A stretch of 64,000 bases of DNA from an uncultured Bacteroidales bacterium (GTDB taxonomy: Bacteria; Bacteroidota; Bacteroidia; Bacteroidales; Paludibacteraceae): the NCBI GenBank assembly GCA_900319005.1, contig ONMV01000005.1, forward strand, positions 61,146 through 125,145, given 5' to 3'. Under the pieces are notes generated by a model. That model worked only from the letters and a program-made list of their open reading frames with translations, had not been told where the DNA came from and made no database searches. Of the stretch, positions 41,316 to 49,844 are shown one piece after another. The position numbers and the translations under genes were made by a program. Each line of letters starts with the position of its first letter. The stretch's first letter is position 1.

Positions 41316-42167
41316 TTAGTTGTATTCAGTAGTATCAGTTATTAGTACATCGTTTTCTGTATCATAGATATAATTAATATGACGAATATATTTCAAATCT
41401 CCGTTCTCATCAGCTTGATATATATATTCTCCCCATTGACAACTACTTTCAGACAGACTACAAATGACATATTTATTAATCGTATCAAAACGAGTATCTT
41501 CAGTAAAAGCAAACCAACAATCGGGTTTGTTGTACGTTTTCTTCTCTAATAATCCATCCGTTGTAATCTCATATGCATCATAACTATTACTGCCTCTTGG
41601 TCCTCCTCCATGATTGCAAATTACCAATTCCTCTTCTCCATCAAAATCCACATCCGCAAATTGGAAATCCGCCTCTAAAAGCAAAGGGTTTTCACTACAA
41701 ACCTCTTCGTCGTGATATTTGAATATATATGCATCGTCTTTTCCGAATCCTTTGAATGAGTGGCTGAATATGTCCATTATATTTCTATTCAAAAAGTATT
41801 CGCAATGATCATCTCCGGAAATCCATTTCCCCATTTTGCTGAACACGAATTCATTCCCTGTTTGAACATTATGGAAAATCATATATACGCCTGATTCGTA
41901 ACTCCATCCCTCCCATCGGTCATTCTTGTATTCCTCTTGATAGATAGGGAAAAATATACCGCTGACCTCATATCCGTTAACAATTGTGTCATAACGGAAA
42001 TAGACACTTGTAATATTGGCGCTATCTTTAAGCGGATTCCTTTGCTTCAACTCTTGCACCCACTCGGCATTGGAAGATACTTTATAGGGCTTGGTCGTGT
42101 CTATTTGCTTTGTGCAAGCAAAGAAGAAAAGCGATATTGTAATTAAAATCGGAATAATATGTTTCAT
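41316..42167 (-). CDS. Lipoprotein of unknown function
   Basis: 283 residues. Lipobox LFFFAC gives Cys18. The middle contains FADVDFDGEEELVICNHGG, a calcium-loop-like motif of FG-GAP/VCBS-type proteins, followed by an aromatic-rich region. It overlaps the upstream membrane-protein gene by 4 bp, so the two are translationally coupled. Base composition is more AT-rich than in the flanking core genes, in line with accessory DNA. No function can be assigned. Confidence 0.7.
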   Translation of the reverse strand: MKHIIPILITISLFFFACTKQIDTTKPYKVSSNAEWVQELKQRNPLKDSANITSVYFRYDTIVNGYEVSGIFFPIYQEEYKNDRWEGWSYESGVYMIFHNVQTGNEFVFSKMGKWISGDDHCEYFLNRNIMDIFSHSFKGFGKDDAYIFKYHDEEVCSENPLLLEADFQFADVDFDGEEELVICNHGGGPRGSNSYDAYEITTDGLLEKKTYNKPDCWFAFTEDTRFDTINKYVICSLSESSCQWGEYIYQADENGDLKYIRHINYIYDTENDVLITDTTEYN

Positions 42168-44071
42168 TGTACGTCTTTTATTTGAATAGATTCTATTATT
42201 GTGTCTATAACCGCCTTGTTTTCTTCATACCATTCAGGCGTTGCTCCCAACAGAATACTCAAGTATAAATCCTCATTCTTAATTTTTTTGTGCTCCGGCT
42301 TGTAGCCTTTCAAAATAGTTCTTATTCGCTTTCTTGATTGCTGTTTTGTATATACACCATTAATAAATTGATACCCATCATCGTAATATGATTCTTCACA
42401 GTATATTGGCTCTTGGTAAATACTATATCCATTATCCTTGATTAATTGATATAAAATGTATTTATATTCTCTGTTTCTGTAATAACCAGTTGCTTCAATC
42501 TTTAATGCATCACAGCCAGCAATTTTACATTTAATGGCAGACGTTTCAATAATGCTATCTATCGGATAGACAAAATTAGTTATTGATTCTTTAGGATGAG
42601 ATATAATAGAAATTCCGGCATCCATATTATTCATTATGAATAGAGATTGCACATTGGAGGAATATATTTGTCTATAATAACTTGGAATTGTAATCGATAT
42701 ATCTGTTGTCGTCTTATATAAAGTAAATTTTTCTTGAGAAAATATAGCACCTCTATCGTCTTCTTTTACTTTTCTATATTTCCTTATGCTATGAGAACTC
42801 TTATATATGTTATTTTGTAACGTATCAAATTTTACTTTTAAAGATTTTACTATACTATCATAAACCTCTTTAGTTAATCCAAAGCCATTACAACATATTA
42901 AAATATTTCCATTTTCATAATTAGGGAAAGGAGAATGCGAAATAGGTGATGGAGCAAGTGTACAAATACAATTACCAATCAAACGGCCTTTAGAGAGAGA
43001 GTATTGATCATAAGTAAACCAAATTAATGTATCCGACTTAATTTTGTAGTTAATGGAAAAACCGTCCTGTTTGAATTTGTCGGCTTTGCTTTCTACAAAT
43101 GGGAGTATAGTTTGAACATCAAAATCAATATCAATATTATTACCATTATGATCATAATATGAACAATCTATTTCATGTCTATAACTACTTCCGTATGTGT
43201 CAAATTTTTTCGATTCATGACGACATCCATTGATATATTCCGGAATATTTACATGGTATTTAACGAAAGCATTAGGTATTCCATCTATATAAGCGCACAC
43301 ACTTTCTGTTTGTGCATTATTCATTGTCCACACATTAGGTTTGGCTTTGTTGAAACGGTGGTAATCAATTGGGATGTAAACAATCAGAAATACTGCTATG
43401 CTAGCAATTACTACTCCGATTACCTTTAATATCCTTATTGCTTCTTTCTTACATTTTTCGTCTTCTAAGTGTTGTTGTCTTATCTTCTCTTGGCGAAGTT
43501 GTGCTAATTCTGTCTTTTCTTGTGTTTCCTTCTTTTTGATTTCCCTCCTTACAATGAGGGTCATTTCTGCAATATCGCTCTTTGCATTGTATAACTGTTG
43601 ACAGATAGCATTACACCATTCAAACTCTCCTCGATTATTCGTGGGATTAAATATTTCTAAAAGATATTTATAAACGAGTTCTGATGAATAGTTGCAATCT
43701 AATTCTTTAATTGTATTTTCCATTAAGTCTAAAACGGCTAATGGTTGATCTGCATCAATATCTTTAGCATTATGGTGTAACACAGTAGCATTTTTCACAC
43801 GCTCTGCATTATAAGGATCCATGAAATTTTCAGGAGAAGTCTGTTTTATGATCTCTTGCAACAATTGAGCAGGCTCTGCATCACTTATATTATCCTTCTT
43901 ATTTCTATTTTCTCTAGAAATAGGAAGTTTTTCTTTCCGATAGCCAAGAATAAGTAGAGTTATACCAACGACAATCCAAAACAAAGGACCTATTGGACTA
44001 TGTCCTCCAAGAAGCGTACCGATAAATGCTAATACACCTAATGGTGTAATAATGTACCCTGCGATTTTCAT
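42164..44071 (-). CDS. Large membrane-anchored protein of unknown function
   Basis: 635 residues. Two membrane helices at the N-terminus (about 3-42), a cytoplasmic region ending in a charged coiled coil (EIKKKETQEKTELAQLRQE), a third helix at about 222-243 (VIGVVIASIAVFLIVYI), and a long, probably periplasmic, C-terminal domain with Tyr- and Ile-rich segments. No known motif is recognised. It is co-translated with the lipoprotein gene (4-bp overlap). AT-rich with rare codons such as ATA, unlike neighbouring core genes. Confidence 0.7.
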   Translation of the reverse strand: MKIAGYIITPLGVLAFIGTLLGGHSPIGPLFWIVVGITLLILGYRKEKLPISRENRNKKDNISDAEPAQLLQEIIKQTSPENFMDPYNAERVKNATVLHHNAKDIDADQPLAVLDLMENTIKELDCNYSSELVYKYLLEIFNPTNNRGEFEWCNAICQQLYNAKSDIAEMTLIVRREIKKKETQEKTELAQLRQEKIRQQHLEDEKCKKEAIRILKVIGVVIASIAVFLIVYIPIDYHRFNKAKPNVWTMNNAQTESVCAYIDGIPNAFVKYHVNIPEYINGCRHESKKFDTYGSSYRHEIDCSYYDHNGNNIDIDFDVQTILPFVESKADKFKQDGFSINYKIKSDTLIWFTYDQYSLSKGRLIGNCICTLAPSPISHSPFPNYENGNILICCNGFGLTKEVYDSIVKSLKVKFDTLQNNIYKSSHSIRKYRKVKEDDRGAIFSQEKFTLYKTTTDISITIPSYYRQIYSSNVQSLFIMNNMDAGISIISHPKESITNFVYPIDSIIETSAIKCKIAGCDALKIEATGYYRNREYKYILYQLIKDNGYSIYQEPIYCEESYYDDGYQFINGVYTKQQSRKRIRTILKGYKPEHKKIKNEDLYLSILLGATPEWYEENKAVIDTIIESIQIKDVQ

Positions 44072-44137
44072 TGTATTATATATTTTTTACAAGTATTTAA
44101 TTACTTCTTTCAGACTAAAAATTTTTATTGAAAAAAG

Positions 44138-44169
44138 TTTGCATATATCAAAAATTTTTCTTATCTTCG
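44138..44169 (+). promoter_or_regulatory. Promoter of the decayed gene
   Basis: TTTG 44138-44141 and TAtcTTcG 44162-44169, 20 bases apart. Confidence 0.6.
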
Positions 44170-44183
44170 CAAAAGTTCATTAT

Positions 44184-44466
44184 ATGCTGATAAATTGTAT
44201 TGTTTTTTATAGATGTAATGGTAGTATTAATCTTTTAAACAATCAATGTATGGTTGATTTGCTTACAATTTTTCTTGCTAAACTAGCACTTGTTGTTGGA
44301 CTTTGGCAATATGTTGCATGTGAAAATTGCAAATTGATGTTTTTGATAATTGTGTTACTGCTGTTTTTAAAATGATACAATTGATAATGTTACTGTTGAT
44401 GATGATATCAAATATACTAAATACTTTAGTAGAGAGGCTTATTTTGATGATATAGATGATGAATAA
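44184..44466 (+). pseudogene. Decayed gene, at least two frameshifts
   Basis: The first frame opens at 44184 (MLINCIVFYRCN) and runs to a stop at 44373-44375. Protein-like sequence continues in other frames: KLQIDVFDNCVTAVFK from about 44324, then, after a second shift at an A-run near 44369, DDDIKYTKYFSREAYFDDID up to the stop at 44464-44466. Promoter and terminator are intact, which suggests recent decay or sequencing error in homopolymers. The family was not recognised. Confidence 0.5.
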
Positions 44467-44495
44467 AAAATAATTTACTTTTCTTCCTCTCTTAT

Positions 44496-44527
44496 GCGGT
44501 GTCATTTGTTTTGGACACCGCTTTTTT
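44496..44527 (+). terminator. Intrinsic terminator after the decayed gene
   Basis: GCGGTGTC / GACACCGC, 8-bp stem with a 10-base loop and six T. Confidence 0.85.
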
Positions 44528-44809
44528 ATCTCTATGATTCTAAAAAGTGTGGGCAAATCTGTTTATATCAGGACATTCGGGCTTGGACTCCCATCACTTC
44601 CAATATACGCAGAATGCCCACACCGATACGTGCGAACATTCGCTATATTTAGGAAAGTGATTACAATGGTCCAAGATTGAATGTCTCCTCAATAAAGCAA
44701 ATGCTTATTTATGTATGTTGTTTTTAGTCAAAGTCTGTATAATTGTCTGAAAAATAGGTGCTTATTTCTTTGATTAAGTCGGGAAAAGTATAAGGATAGT
44801 GAGGAAGCA
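44528..44809. other. Spacer without a supported gene
   Basis: About 280 bases, AT-rich. A short near-inverted repeat (gtgtgggca / tgcccacac, 44549-44557 and 44613-44621) is the only structure seen. Confidence 0.5.
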
Positions 44810-44941
44810 TTATGCTAAATAACCATATACAGGTATACGATATTGCTTCAACTCCTCGCTCTGTACGCGTCGAAACTCATACAAACGATTGCCTTTTTCG
44901 GTTTTTGGCTCCTTTGAATTATTACTTAATAACGTTCCCAT
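44810..44941 (-). CDS. Possible 43-residue protein behind a cassette promoter
   Basis: MGTLLSNNSKEPKTEKGN begins the frame and GYLA ends it. It starts 28 bases after the -7 box of the third terminator-promoter cassette, a normal distance for expression. Composition is protein-like (charged, with EFRRVQSEELKQYRIPVYG). It might be a complete small protein or the remnant of a longer gene. No family is recognised. Confidence 0.4.
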   Translation of the reverse strand: MGTLLSNNSKEPKTEKGNRLYEFRRVQSEELKQYRIPVYGYLA

Positions 44942-44962
44942 AATAAGTTAATTTTTACTTTT

Positions 44963-45056
44963 CGGTTGCAAAATTACAACTTTTTTCTGATATATGCAAA
45001 TAAATCTATCTTTTTTCGGACATCCACAAAAAAATCTGCACTTTCGATGCAGATTT
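44963..45056 (-). repeat. Terminator-promoter cassette, copy 3 (minus strand)
   Basis: Reading leftwards: hairpin AAATCTGCA / TGCAGATTT (45032-45056), T-run, then TTTG (44997-45000) and TAatTTTG (44969-44976), ending gcaaccg. It is clearly homologous to 6527-6621 and 7499-7593. It ends the AbiEii-like transcript and starts that of the small gene at 44941. Confidence 0.85.
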
Positions 45057-45098
45057 GTGAAGGTAATCGCATTTCTCGTTGCCGATGCCAGCGGTAAG

Positions 45099-45716
45099 TT
45101 ATCGTTGATAAGCTTCGACTGCCATAATAATAGCTTTTTTCATTTCTTCCCAAGAAGTGTCAATAAACATCTTAGGCATATCTTGCATTTCTGCATCCTC
45201 AAAATACGTCATGCTTAATAATGCGCGGTATTCCGAAAACTCCGGATATTTCTGCTTATAAAATGCCATTATTTTTGTTAGCGAATAGTGCTGAAGCAGA
45301 ACGTATAAGTCAATAAAATCTTTTCGCGTGCCCCGACCAATAATTGCGTTTACTTTCATGGCGGCTATATCTTTGTCAGATGCCAACACGAAACCATCTC
45401 CTTGAACCGGCTCATCAATCCACGGATATCTACTATAGTCCACAAAGTCCACTTTCACTTGATTGATAACCGCTTGAACTATCATCTTAGTTCGATTTGT
45501 AACAATCATATTCCCGACCCTACTCATCATTTCCAGCAACTCCTCTTTATCTTCCGGTAAAACACCGAAAAAATCCAAGTCTATGGATTGCCGATGTCCA
45601 TATTGGAGTGCAAGAGCTGTTCCTCCCACAAGCCGCGTCTGAGATAGCTCAGGCTGCGAAGCGAGTTGCTTCAAGAGTTCCAGAGTGTTTGGGTGGATTG
45701 TCTGAATTGATAGCAT
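45099..45716 (-). CDS. AbiEii/AbiGii-like nucleotidyltransferase (toxin-type)
   Basis: 205 residues. The nucleotidyltransferase core shows RLVGGTALALQYGHRQSIDLDFF (Gly-Gly-Thr motif and Asp-x-Asp pair), VKVDFVDY with the third acidic residue, and IAAMKVNAIIGRGTRKDFIDLY, all typical of AbiEii-family proteins. In abortive-infection systems AbiEii modifies tRNA or another target and blocks growth. The gene overlaps the DUF6922 gene upstream by 46 bases, so the pair is co-translated like a toxin-antitoxin module. Confidence 0.88.
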   Translation of the reverse strand: MLSIQTIHPNTLELLKQLASQPELSQTRLVGGTALALQYGHRQSIDLDFFGVLPEDKEELLEMMSRVGNMIVTNRTKMIVQAVINQVKVDFVDYSRYPWIDEPVQGDGFVLASDKDIAAMKVNAIIGRGTRKDFIDLYVLLQHYSLTKIMAFYKQKYPEFSEYRALLSMTYFEDAEMQDMPKMFIDTSWEEMKKAIIMAVEAYQR

Positions 45717-45976
45717 CTGTAGTCTTCTTTTTTCGTATTAGACATAGCGCAGATAAAGGAAAGCGCCATGGGATCAAGGGTTCGCAGAGATTTGCAATCA
45801 GCCACAATTCTGTCCATTCCGTAATAGTCGCGAGTGAGTCGCCAATCTTGCAACGTGCCATATTCCAATACACGCTGAATAAGACCGGCAGAGTGTAACT
45901 CTGTATCCATATGGTCGCGATCTACATCCCAAAAGAGAACCGGCGACAACTGCGAAATGTATGAATGAGCAGACAT
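45671..45976 (-). CDS. DUF6922 protein, probable partner of the nucleotidyltransferase
   Basis: 101 residues from the ATG at 45976; the longer frame upstream crosses the promoter. The segment LSPVLFWDVDRDHMD and the following LIQRVLEYGTLQDWR match DUF6922, a small Bacteroidales family often encoded just before AbiEii-like nucleotidyltransferases. It is likely the antitoxin or DNA-binding regulator of the module, inferred from order and overlap. Confidence 0.82.
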   Translation of the reverse strand: MSAHSYISQLSPVLFWDVDRDHMDTELHSAGLIQRVLEYGTLQDWRLTRDYYGMDRIVADCKSLRTLDPMALSFICAMSNTKKEDYRCYQFRQSTQTLWNS

Positions 45977-45997
45977 GCTTAAAAACCTTTGCGGCTG

Positions 45998-46028
45998 CAA
46001 AGGTACAAAAAAAAAATGATATACGCAA
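45998..46028 (-). promoter_or_regulatory. Promoter of the DUF6922/nucleotidyltransferase pair
   Basis: Minus-strand TTG (46026-46028) and TAccTTTG (45998-46005), 20 bases apart. Confidence 0.75.
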
Positions 46029-46064
46029 GTACGCACGTCATTTTTTATGTAAAATAATGTCATT

Positions 46065-46922
46065 TTAATGCAAAGGGCGGTGATGTTCAAACTTCCACTG
46101 CTTCAATTGGAGGTTCATTTCGTTGCGGGTCTGGTTCGTGCAGAAAGTATCAACAAATCGCTCCCAAATATAGTTTACCGCCAATGAAGACGGATGAACA
46201 AGGTCGTCCGCATAGAAACGATAGTCGCGGAGTTCGTCAAGGAGTATTTCGTATGAGTCGAAATATTGACGATTGGACGATTGACGAGGTACGATTGATT
46301 GATGATTGTCTAATAATTGTTCGATTGCCATTAAAAGCGTGGCTTTGGAGAGTTGGTTCTCGTGCAGACCGTCTTTGATATGACGAATAGGCGAAACGGT
46401 GAAGATCCAGTGTTTATCCGGATAGCGCTCTAAGATGGGTTGCCATGCAGCCACAATCTCTTCCACCGTCAACCGACGACGGGTGAACCGATCGGCAGGC
46501 AGTTTATGACAGTTAGCTACTATCTCACCATTCATTTCATAGACCCATGCGGTACCGAACGTGACGATGACGACCGTAGCTTCGTGGAGTGCGTTCTGCA
46601 TCGTCTCAATAGACGCTTTCACCGCCTCTTCGGCTTCTTCCTTGGTCGGACGAGAGAACGATCCATGGTGCATCATCGAATGCCAAAGACCCTCGTTGTA
46701 AACTAATTGAGAATTGACAATTGACAATTGACAATTAATCGCTTGCGCGATGGAAAGCGGATTATAGAGCGTACCAAAGGGATTGCAGGTGACGGACATA
46801 TTCCGCTGCTTCATCTGCTCGCCGATCTCGTCCGAGAAACATGAACCCAACATAAGGATTTTGTCCTCATACCCGATCTTCCAAGAGGAAGGCACTATTT
46901 CAACGATGGTTTGAAGTTTCAT
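46065..46922 (-). CDS. GSCFA-domain protein
   Basis: 285 residues. The family motif appears as MLGSCFSDEIG near residues 24-34, followed by NPFGTLYNP. It is an SGNH-like hydrolase family of unknown substrate, common in Bacteroidota. Two stretches look inserted: INCQLSIVNSQL (DNA 46703-46738, attgaca repeat) and NHQSIVPRQSSNRQ (DNA 46265-46308). The latter is 43/44 identical to the block after lon. Both keep the frame and lie between conserved segments, probably in surface loops. Confidence 0.85.
   Translation of the reverse strand: MKLQTIVEIVPSSWKIGYEDKILMLGSCFSDEIGEQMKQRNMSVTCNPFGTLYNPLSIAQAINCQLSIVNSQLVYNEGLWHSMMHHGSFSRPTKEEAEEAVKASIETMQNALHEATVVIVTFGTAWVYEMNGEIVANCHKLPADRFTRRRLTVEEIVAAWQPILERYPDKHWIFTVSPIRHIKDGLHENQLSKATLLMAIEQLLDNHQSIVPRQSSNRQYFDSYEILLDELRDYRFYADDLVHPSSLAVNYIWERFVDTFCTNQTRNEMNLQLKQWKFEHHRPLH
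46265..46308. repeat. 44-bp microrepeat module, intragenic copy
   Basis: Matches 16523-16566 with one mismatch. Here it forms codons of the GSCFA gene on the minus strand. Confidence 0.95.
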
Positions 46923-46939
46923 TACAAATCAATTCTCAA

Positions 46940-48184
46940 CTATTCAAAATGCATCACTTTTGCAGGGCTGATTTTGGAAATAATCATGGACGGCAGCAAC
47001 AAAATCAGCAGCGAAGCAACGATGGTCAGCACATTAAGCAAAACGATCCATCCCCAAGCAAAAGAGATGGGCACATAGCTCACATAGTACGTAGCGGCAT
47101 CGAGCGGCACAAGATGGAATACATACTGGATAGTCGCCAATCCCAAACCAATTATATTTCCCCAAAGAACCCCTTTGCCAATCAACCATGCCGCCTGGGT
47201 CATGAAGATTTGTCTTACAAAACGGTTATCTGCTCCTAAAGCCTTGAGCGTTCCAATTAGCTGCACGCCATCGAGAATAAGGATGATAAGCCAGGAAACA
47301 ATGTTAAAGCCCGATACAAGTAACATCAGAATGATGATTACAACGACGTTCATATCCAATAAATCGAGCCAAGCAAAAATTGCCGGATTTTGGTCTTGGA
47401 GGGTCTGTACATAATAAGTATGATAGCCGTTTTCATCCATTTGGCGCACCGTAGCAAAGTAAATATCGTCCGCTACATCGTCCAAGCACCTCATATTATC
47501 AATCAGTATTTCCACCCCCGAATAGATATCCAAATCCCACGCTTGCAGTCTTCGCGCCGTCTCGAGCGGCGTTAAAACAAATAGATCATCGTATTGTTTA
47601 AAGCCCGTGTCGTATAAACCGACGATGGTAAAACGACGCGCGCGGATGTCCGTGTCATCCACGAAATAGGCAGTAACTGCAGAACCAAGATGAAGCTGCA
47701 ACTCCTTGGCCATCGAAAGAGAGATGAGTACTTCTTGCGGGGTAGTCGGCAAGGTGCCTTCAATAATATTTCGCGCGAAGAAATCCCAGTAATCAGTGCC
47801 TTTGAGCACCATGCCTTGGAAAGCCGAATCGGTCTTGAGCATACCGGGTTTGGTGATGAACAGCACAGCAGTAACCACATGCGGGAAAGAACTCAATTGG
47901 CTCAAAAGGCTGTCCGATACCTCGATGGGTTGCATGTCGTACGTGTTGTTATTATCAAAGGAAACAACTTGTATATGCGCCCCGAAACCGGCTATCTTGT
48001 CCGTAATAGTTTGCTTGAATCCCACCACGATACAGATGGTCAGAATCATCACAATCACCCCGACAATCATACCAGCCAATGCTACTCGAACAGCGGGGCG
48101 CGAGTGACGATTTTCGCCGCTCTGCGCAAAATAAAGACGTGACGCTATTTTAAAAGCATTGTTTGGCATGATTTTTGTGGTCAT
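46940..48184 (-). CDS. FtsX-like ABC permease (LolC/LolE-type)
   Basis: 414 residues. Four membrane helices: one at about 34-55, then a periplasmic domain of about 200 residues (MacB-like), and three C-terminal helices (about 285-310, 330-355, 375-400) ending in ISPAKVMHFE. This is the topology of lipoprotein-releasing permeases LolC/E. The ATPase partner (LolD) is not adjacent. The start could also be the ATG at 48169. The divergent gene starts only 9 bases from the longer start, so the two promoters must lie inside the neighbouring coding regions. Confidence 0.88.
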   Translation of the reverse strand: MTTKIMPNNAFKIASRLYFAQSGENRHSRPAVRVALAGMIVGVIVMILTICIVVGFKQTITDKIAGFGAHIQVVSFDNNNTYDMQPIEVSDSLLSQLSSFPHVVTAVLFITKPGMLKTDSAFQGMVLKGTDYWDFFARNIIEGTLPTTPQEVLISLSMAKELQLHLGSAVTAYFVDDTDIRARRFTIVGLYDTGFKQYDDLFVLTPLETARRLQAWDLDIYSGVEILIDNMRCLDDVADDIYFATVRQMDENGYHTYYVQTLQDQNPAIFAWLDLLDMNVVVIIILMLLVSGFNIVSWLIILILDGVQLIGTLKALGADNRFVRQIFMTQAAWLIGKGVLWGNIIGLGLATIQYVFHLVPLDAATYYVSYVPISFAWGWIVLLNVLTIVASLLILLLPSMIISKISPAKVMHFE

Positions 48185-48193
48185 TTTTATGTT

Positions 48194-48598
48194 ATGAAAC
48201 GATTATTTTCTATTGTTTGTGCAGCCTTAGTAGCGAGTTTGATGTTGGCTCAGGAGCCTGTTCGCGAACGTCCTCAGCGTACGCCGGAGGAGGAAGCGAA
48301 GAAACAGACGATGCGCTTGTTGCGCGAGTTAGGTATTCAAGACTCGGTCCGTATCGATACTCTCTACCGGATGCATCTCAAGTATGCGCAAATCCGCCAA
48401 AAAGGTCTGACTCGTGCGCAGGAGATGGAGCGAATGAACGCTATCTATGCCGAGCTCAAACGTCTGCTTACGCCCGAGGAGTTCGAGCAGTTCATGAACC
48501 ACCCTGCCGAGCAACCTCGCCGTCCGCGTGGAGCACACGTCTTAACGCCCAATAACACCCAGCAGCCATTAACGTCCCAACCAGCAGGCCGGCAATAA
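48194..48598 (+). CDS. Small secreted helical protein, Spy/CpxP-like
   Basis: 134 residues. Signal peptide 1-19 (ending MLAQ) and a charged helical middle (RTPEEEAKKQTMRLLREL ... LTPEEFEQFMNHP) with the LTxEQ-like motif of periplasmic Spy/CpxP and DUF4890-type proteins, which act as chaperones or envelope-stress sensors. The Pro/Gln-rich tail (NNTQQPLTSQPAGRQ) is encoded in the region that overlaps the convergent PAP2 gene by 107 bp. Confidence 0.65.
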   Translation: MKRLFSIVCAALVASLMLAQEPVRERPQRTPEEEAKKQTMRLLRELGIQDSVRIDTLYRMHLKYAQIRQKGLTRAQEMERMNAIYAELKRLLTPEEFEQFMNHPAEQPRRPRGAHVLTPNNTQQPLTSQPAGRQ

Positions 48599-49067
48599 TA
48601 TCGCTTGGGTAATGTACCCCTAAGTATATACGACTATAACAATTTAGGACGACGTATAGTACCAAAACCGGCGTTATGTACTTGTTTCTGAACAATAAGC
48701 CGGACAATAATGCGACGGACATCGTGTTGGCGGCATGACTGCTGCAAAAACCGTATAATCCCCCTACATAACCATGCACCAGACGAATCGGATCGATGGA
48801 GGGTTCATGCGTAGGGCGCAAACGGCACACAAGGGGCTTGAAAACTCCGCTGCAAATCCAATCGCTCAGCCCGACCGCAATGCCCAATGCTGCTATAATC
48901 AAAAGCACTGTTTTCCAGTTTCGAAAGCGATAAATAATACACCCGACGATCAGCGCGTATAACCAGATCCATGTCGTTGAGCGGCTGATGGTCCACATCA
49001 TCGCGTCCAGCCATTCATTGCCGTGACCGTTGATCCACAATAATATGTCTGAATCAAGATCTAACAC
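48492..49067 (-). CDS. PAP2-family membrane phosphatase
   Basis: 191 residues with about five membrane helices. The three PAP2 motifs are present: KPLVCRLRP, CSSHAANT (catalytic His) and SRIYLGVHYPSD. Substrates are typically lipid phosphates such as undecaprenyl pyrophosphate or phosphatidylglycerol phosphate. The C-terminal 36 codons overlap the convergent gene at 48194-48598. An 'aatttaacgttttaac' microrepeat separates it from rsmE upstream. Confidence 0.92.
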   Translation of the reverse strand: MLDLDSDILLWINGHGNEWLDAMMWTISRSTTWIWLYALIVGCIIYRFRNWKTVLLIIAALGIAVGLSDWICSGVFKPLVCRLRPTHEPSIDPIRLVHGYVGGLYGFCSSHAANTMSVALLSGLLFRNKYITPVLVLYVVLNCYSRIYLGVHYPSDIIAGLLVGTLMAAGCYWALRRVLHADGEVARQGGS

Positions 49068-49100
49068 CTTAACAATTTAACGTTTTAACATCTTAACGTT

Positions 49101-49805
49101 TTACTCATTGAGTAAAACTGCTGTATGACAAGCTACCATCGCCGCCGTCTCCGTACGCAGGCGGGCAGTGCCTAAACTGACAGGCACAAATCCATGTTCC
49201 AATGCCCATTGGATCTCTTGCGGCGAGAAATCCCCTTCCGGTCCGATCAGCACGGTCGTTTGATGTCCGCGCACAACACGGTGTTGGAGCGCGAACTTAT
49301 GTTCAGAGGCTTTGTACCCTTCCTCGCAATGCGCGATAAAAAGGTCCCCATCCAAAGGCAATTCGGTAATCTTCGTTAATGAATGTAGCACCGGAAAACA
49401 GGTCTTGAGGGACTGCTTTGCGGCGGAAACAAGTATCTTCTGCAAACGCTCCATATTGACCGTCTTGCGCTCCGAGTGGTCACATAATAAGAGAGTTATC
49501 TCATCAGCTCCCATCTCCACGCATTTCTCAATCGCCCATTCGGTACGATCGATATTCTTCGTCGGAGCGATGCAGATATGAATCTTTCCCTCATGCAAAG
49601 GAGCGGGTGTCTCAACGGACTCGATACGCACCTCGCAATGTTTGCGATGAGGGTTGGTGACGACGCAATGAAACAAATGCCCCACTCCGTCTGTCACAAG
49701 TATCTCATCGCCCGTATTGCGACGCAACACCTGCACGCAATGATTGCTCTCTTCCTCCGGAAGAACAGGCGAAGTCTCTATATCTGGGGCGTAAAATAAA
49801 TACAT
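49101..49805 (-). CDS. rsmE: RsmE, 16S rRNA m3U1498 methyltransferase
   Basis: 234 residues, typical RsmE length. An N-terminal PUA-like domain (VLPEEESNHCVQVLRRN) and a C-terminal SPOUT methyltransferase domain with the knot motifs LIGPEGDFSPQEI and VSLGTARLRTETA. It methylates U1498 of 16S rRNA with S-adenosylmethionine. It lies among core translation genes, with prfA 39 bases upstream across a ttaac-type microrepeat. Confidence 0.95.
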   Translation of the reverse strand: MYLFYAPDIETSPVLPEEESNHCVQVLRRNTGDEILVTDGVGHLFHCVVTNPHRKHCEVRIESVETPAPLHEGKIHICIAPTKNIDRTEWAIEKCVEMGADEITLLLCDHSERKTVNMERLQKILVSAAKQSLKTCFPVLHSLTKITELPLDGDLFIAHCEEGYKASEHKFALQHRVVRGHQTTVLIGPEGDFSPQEIQWALEHGFVPVSLGTARLRTETAAMVACHTAVLLNE

Positions 49806-49844
49806 CTTAACAGCTTAACAATTTAACAACTTAACGAATCAGAG

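Noticed and set aside
44052-44183. Extended N-terminus of the frame at 44184 starting at 44052
   Set aside because: It crosses the promoter at 44138-44169 and overlaps the divergent gene start; the extension is not translated.
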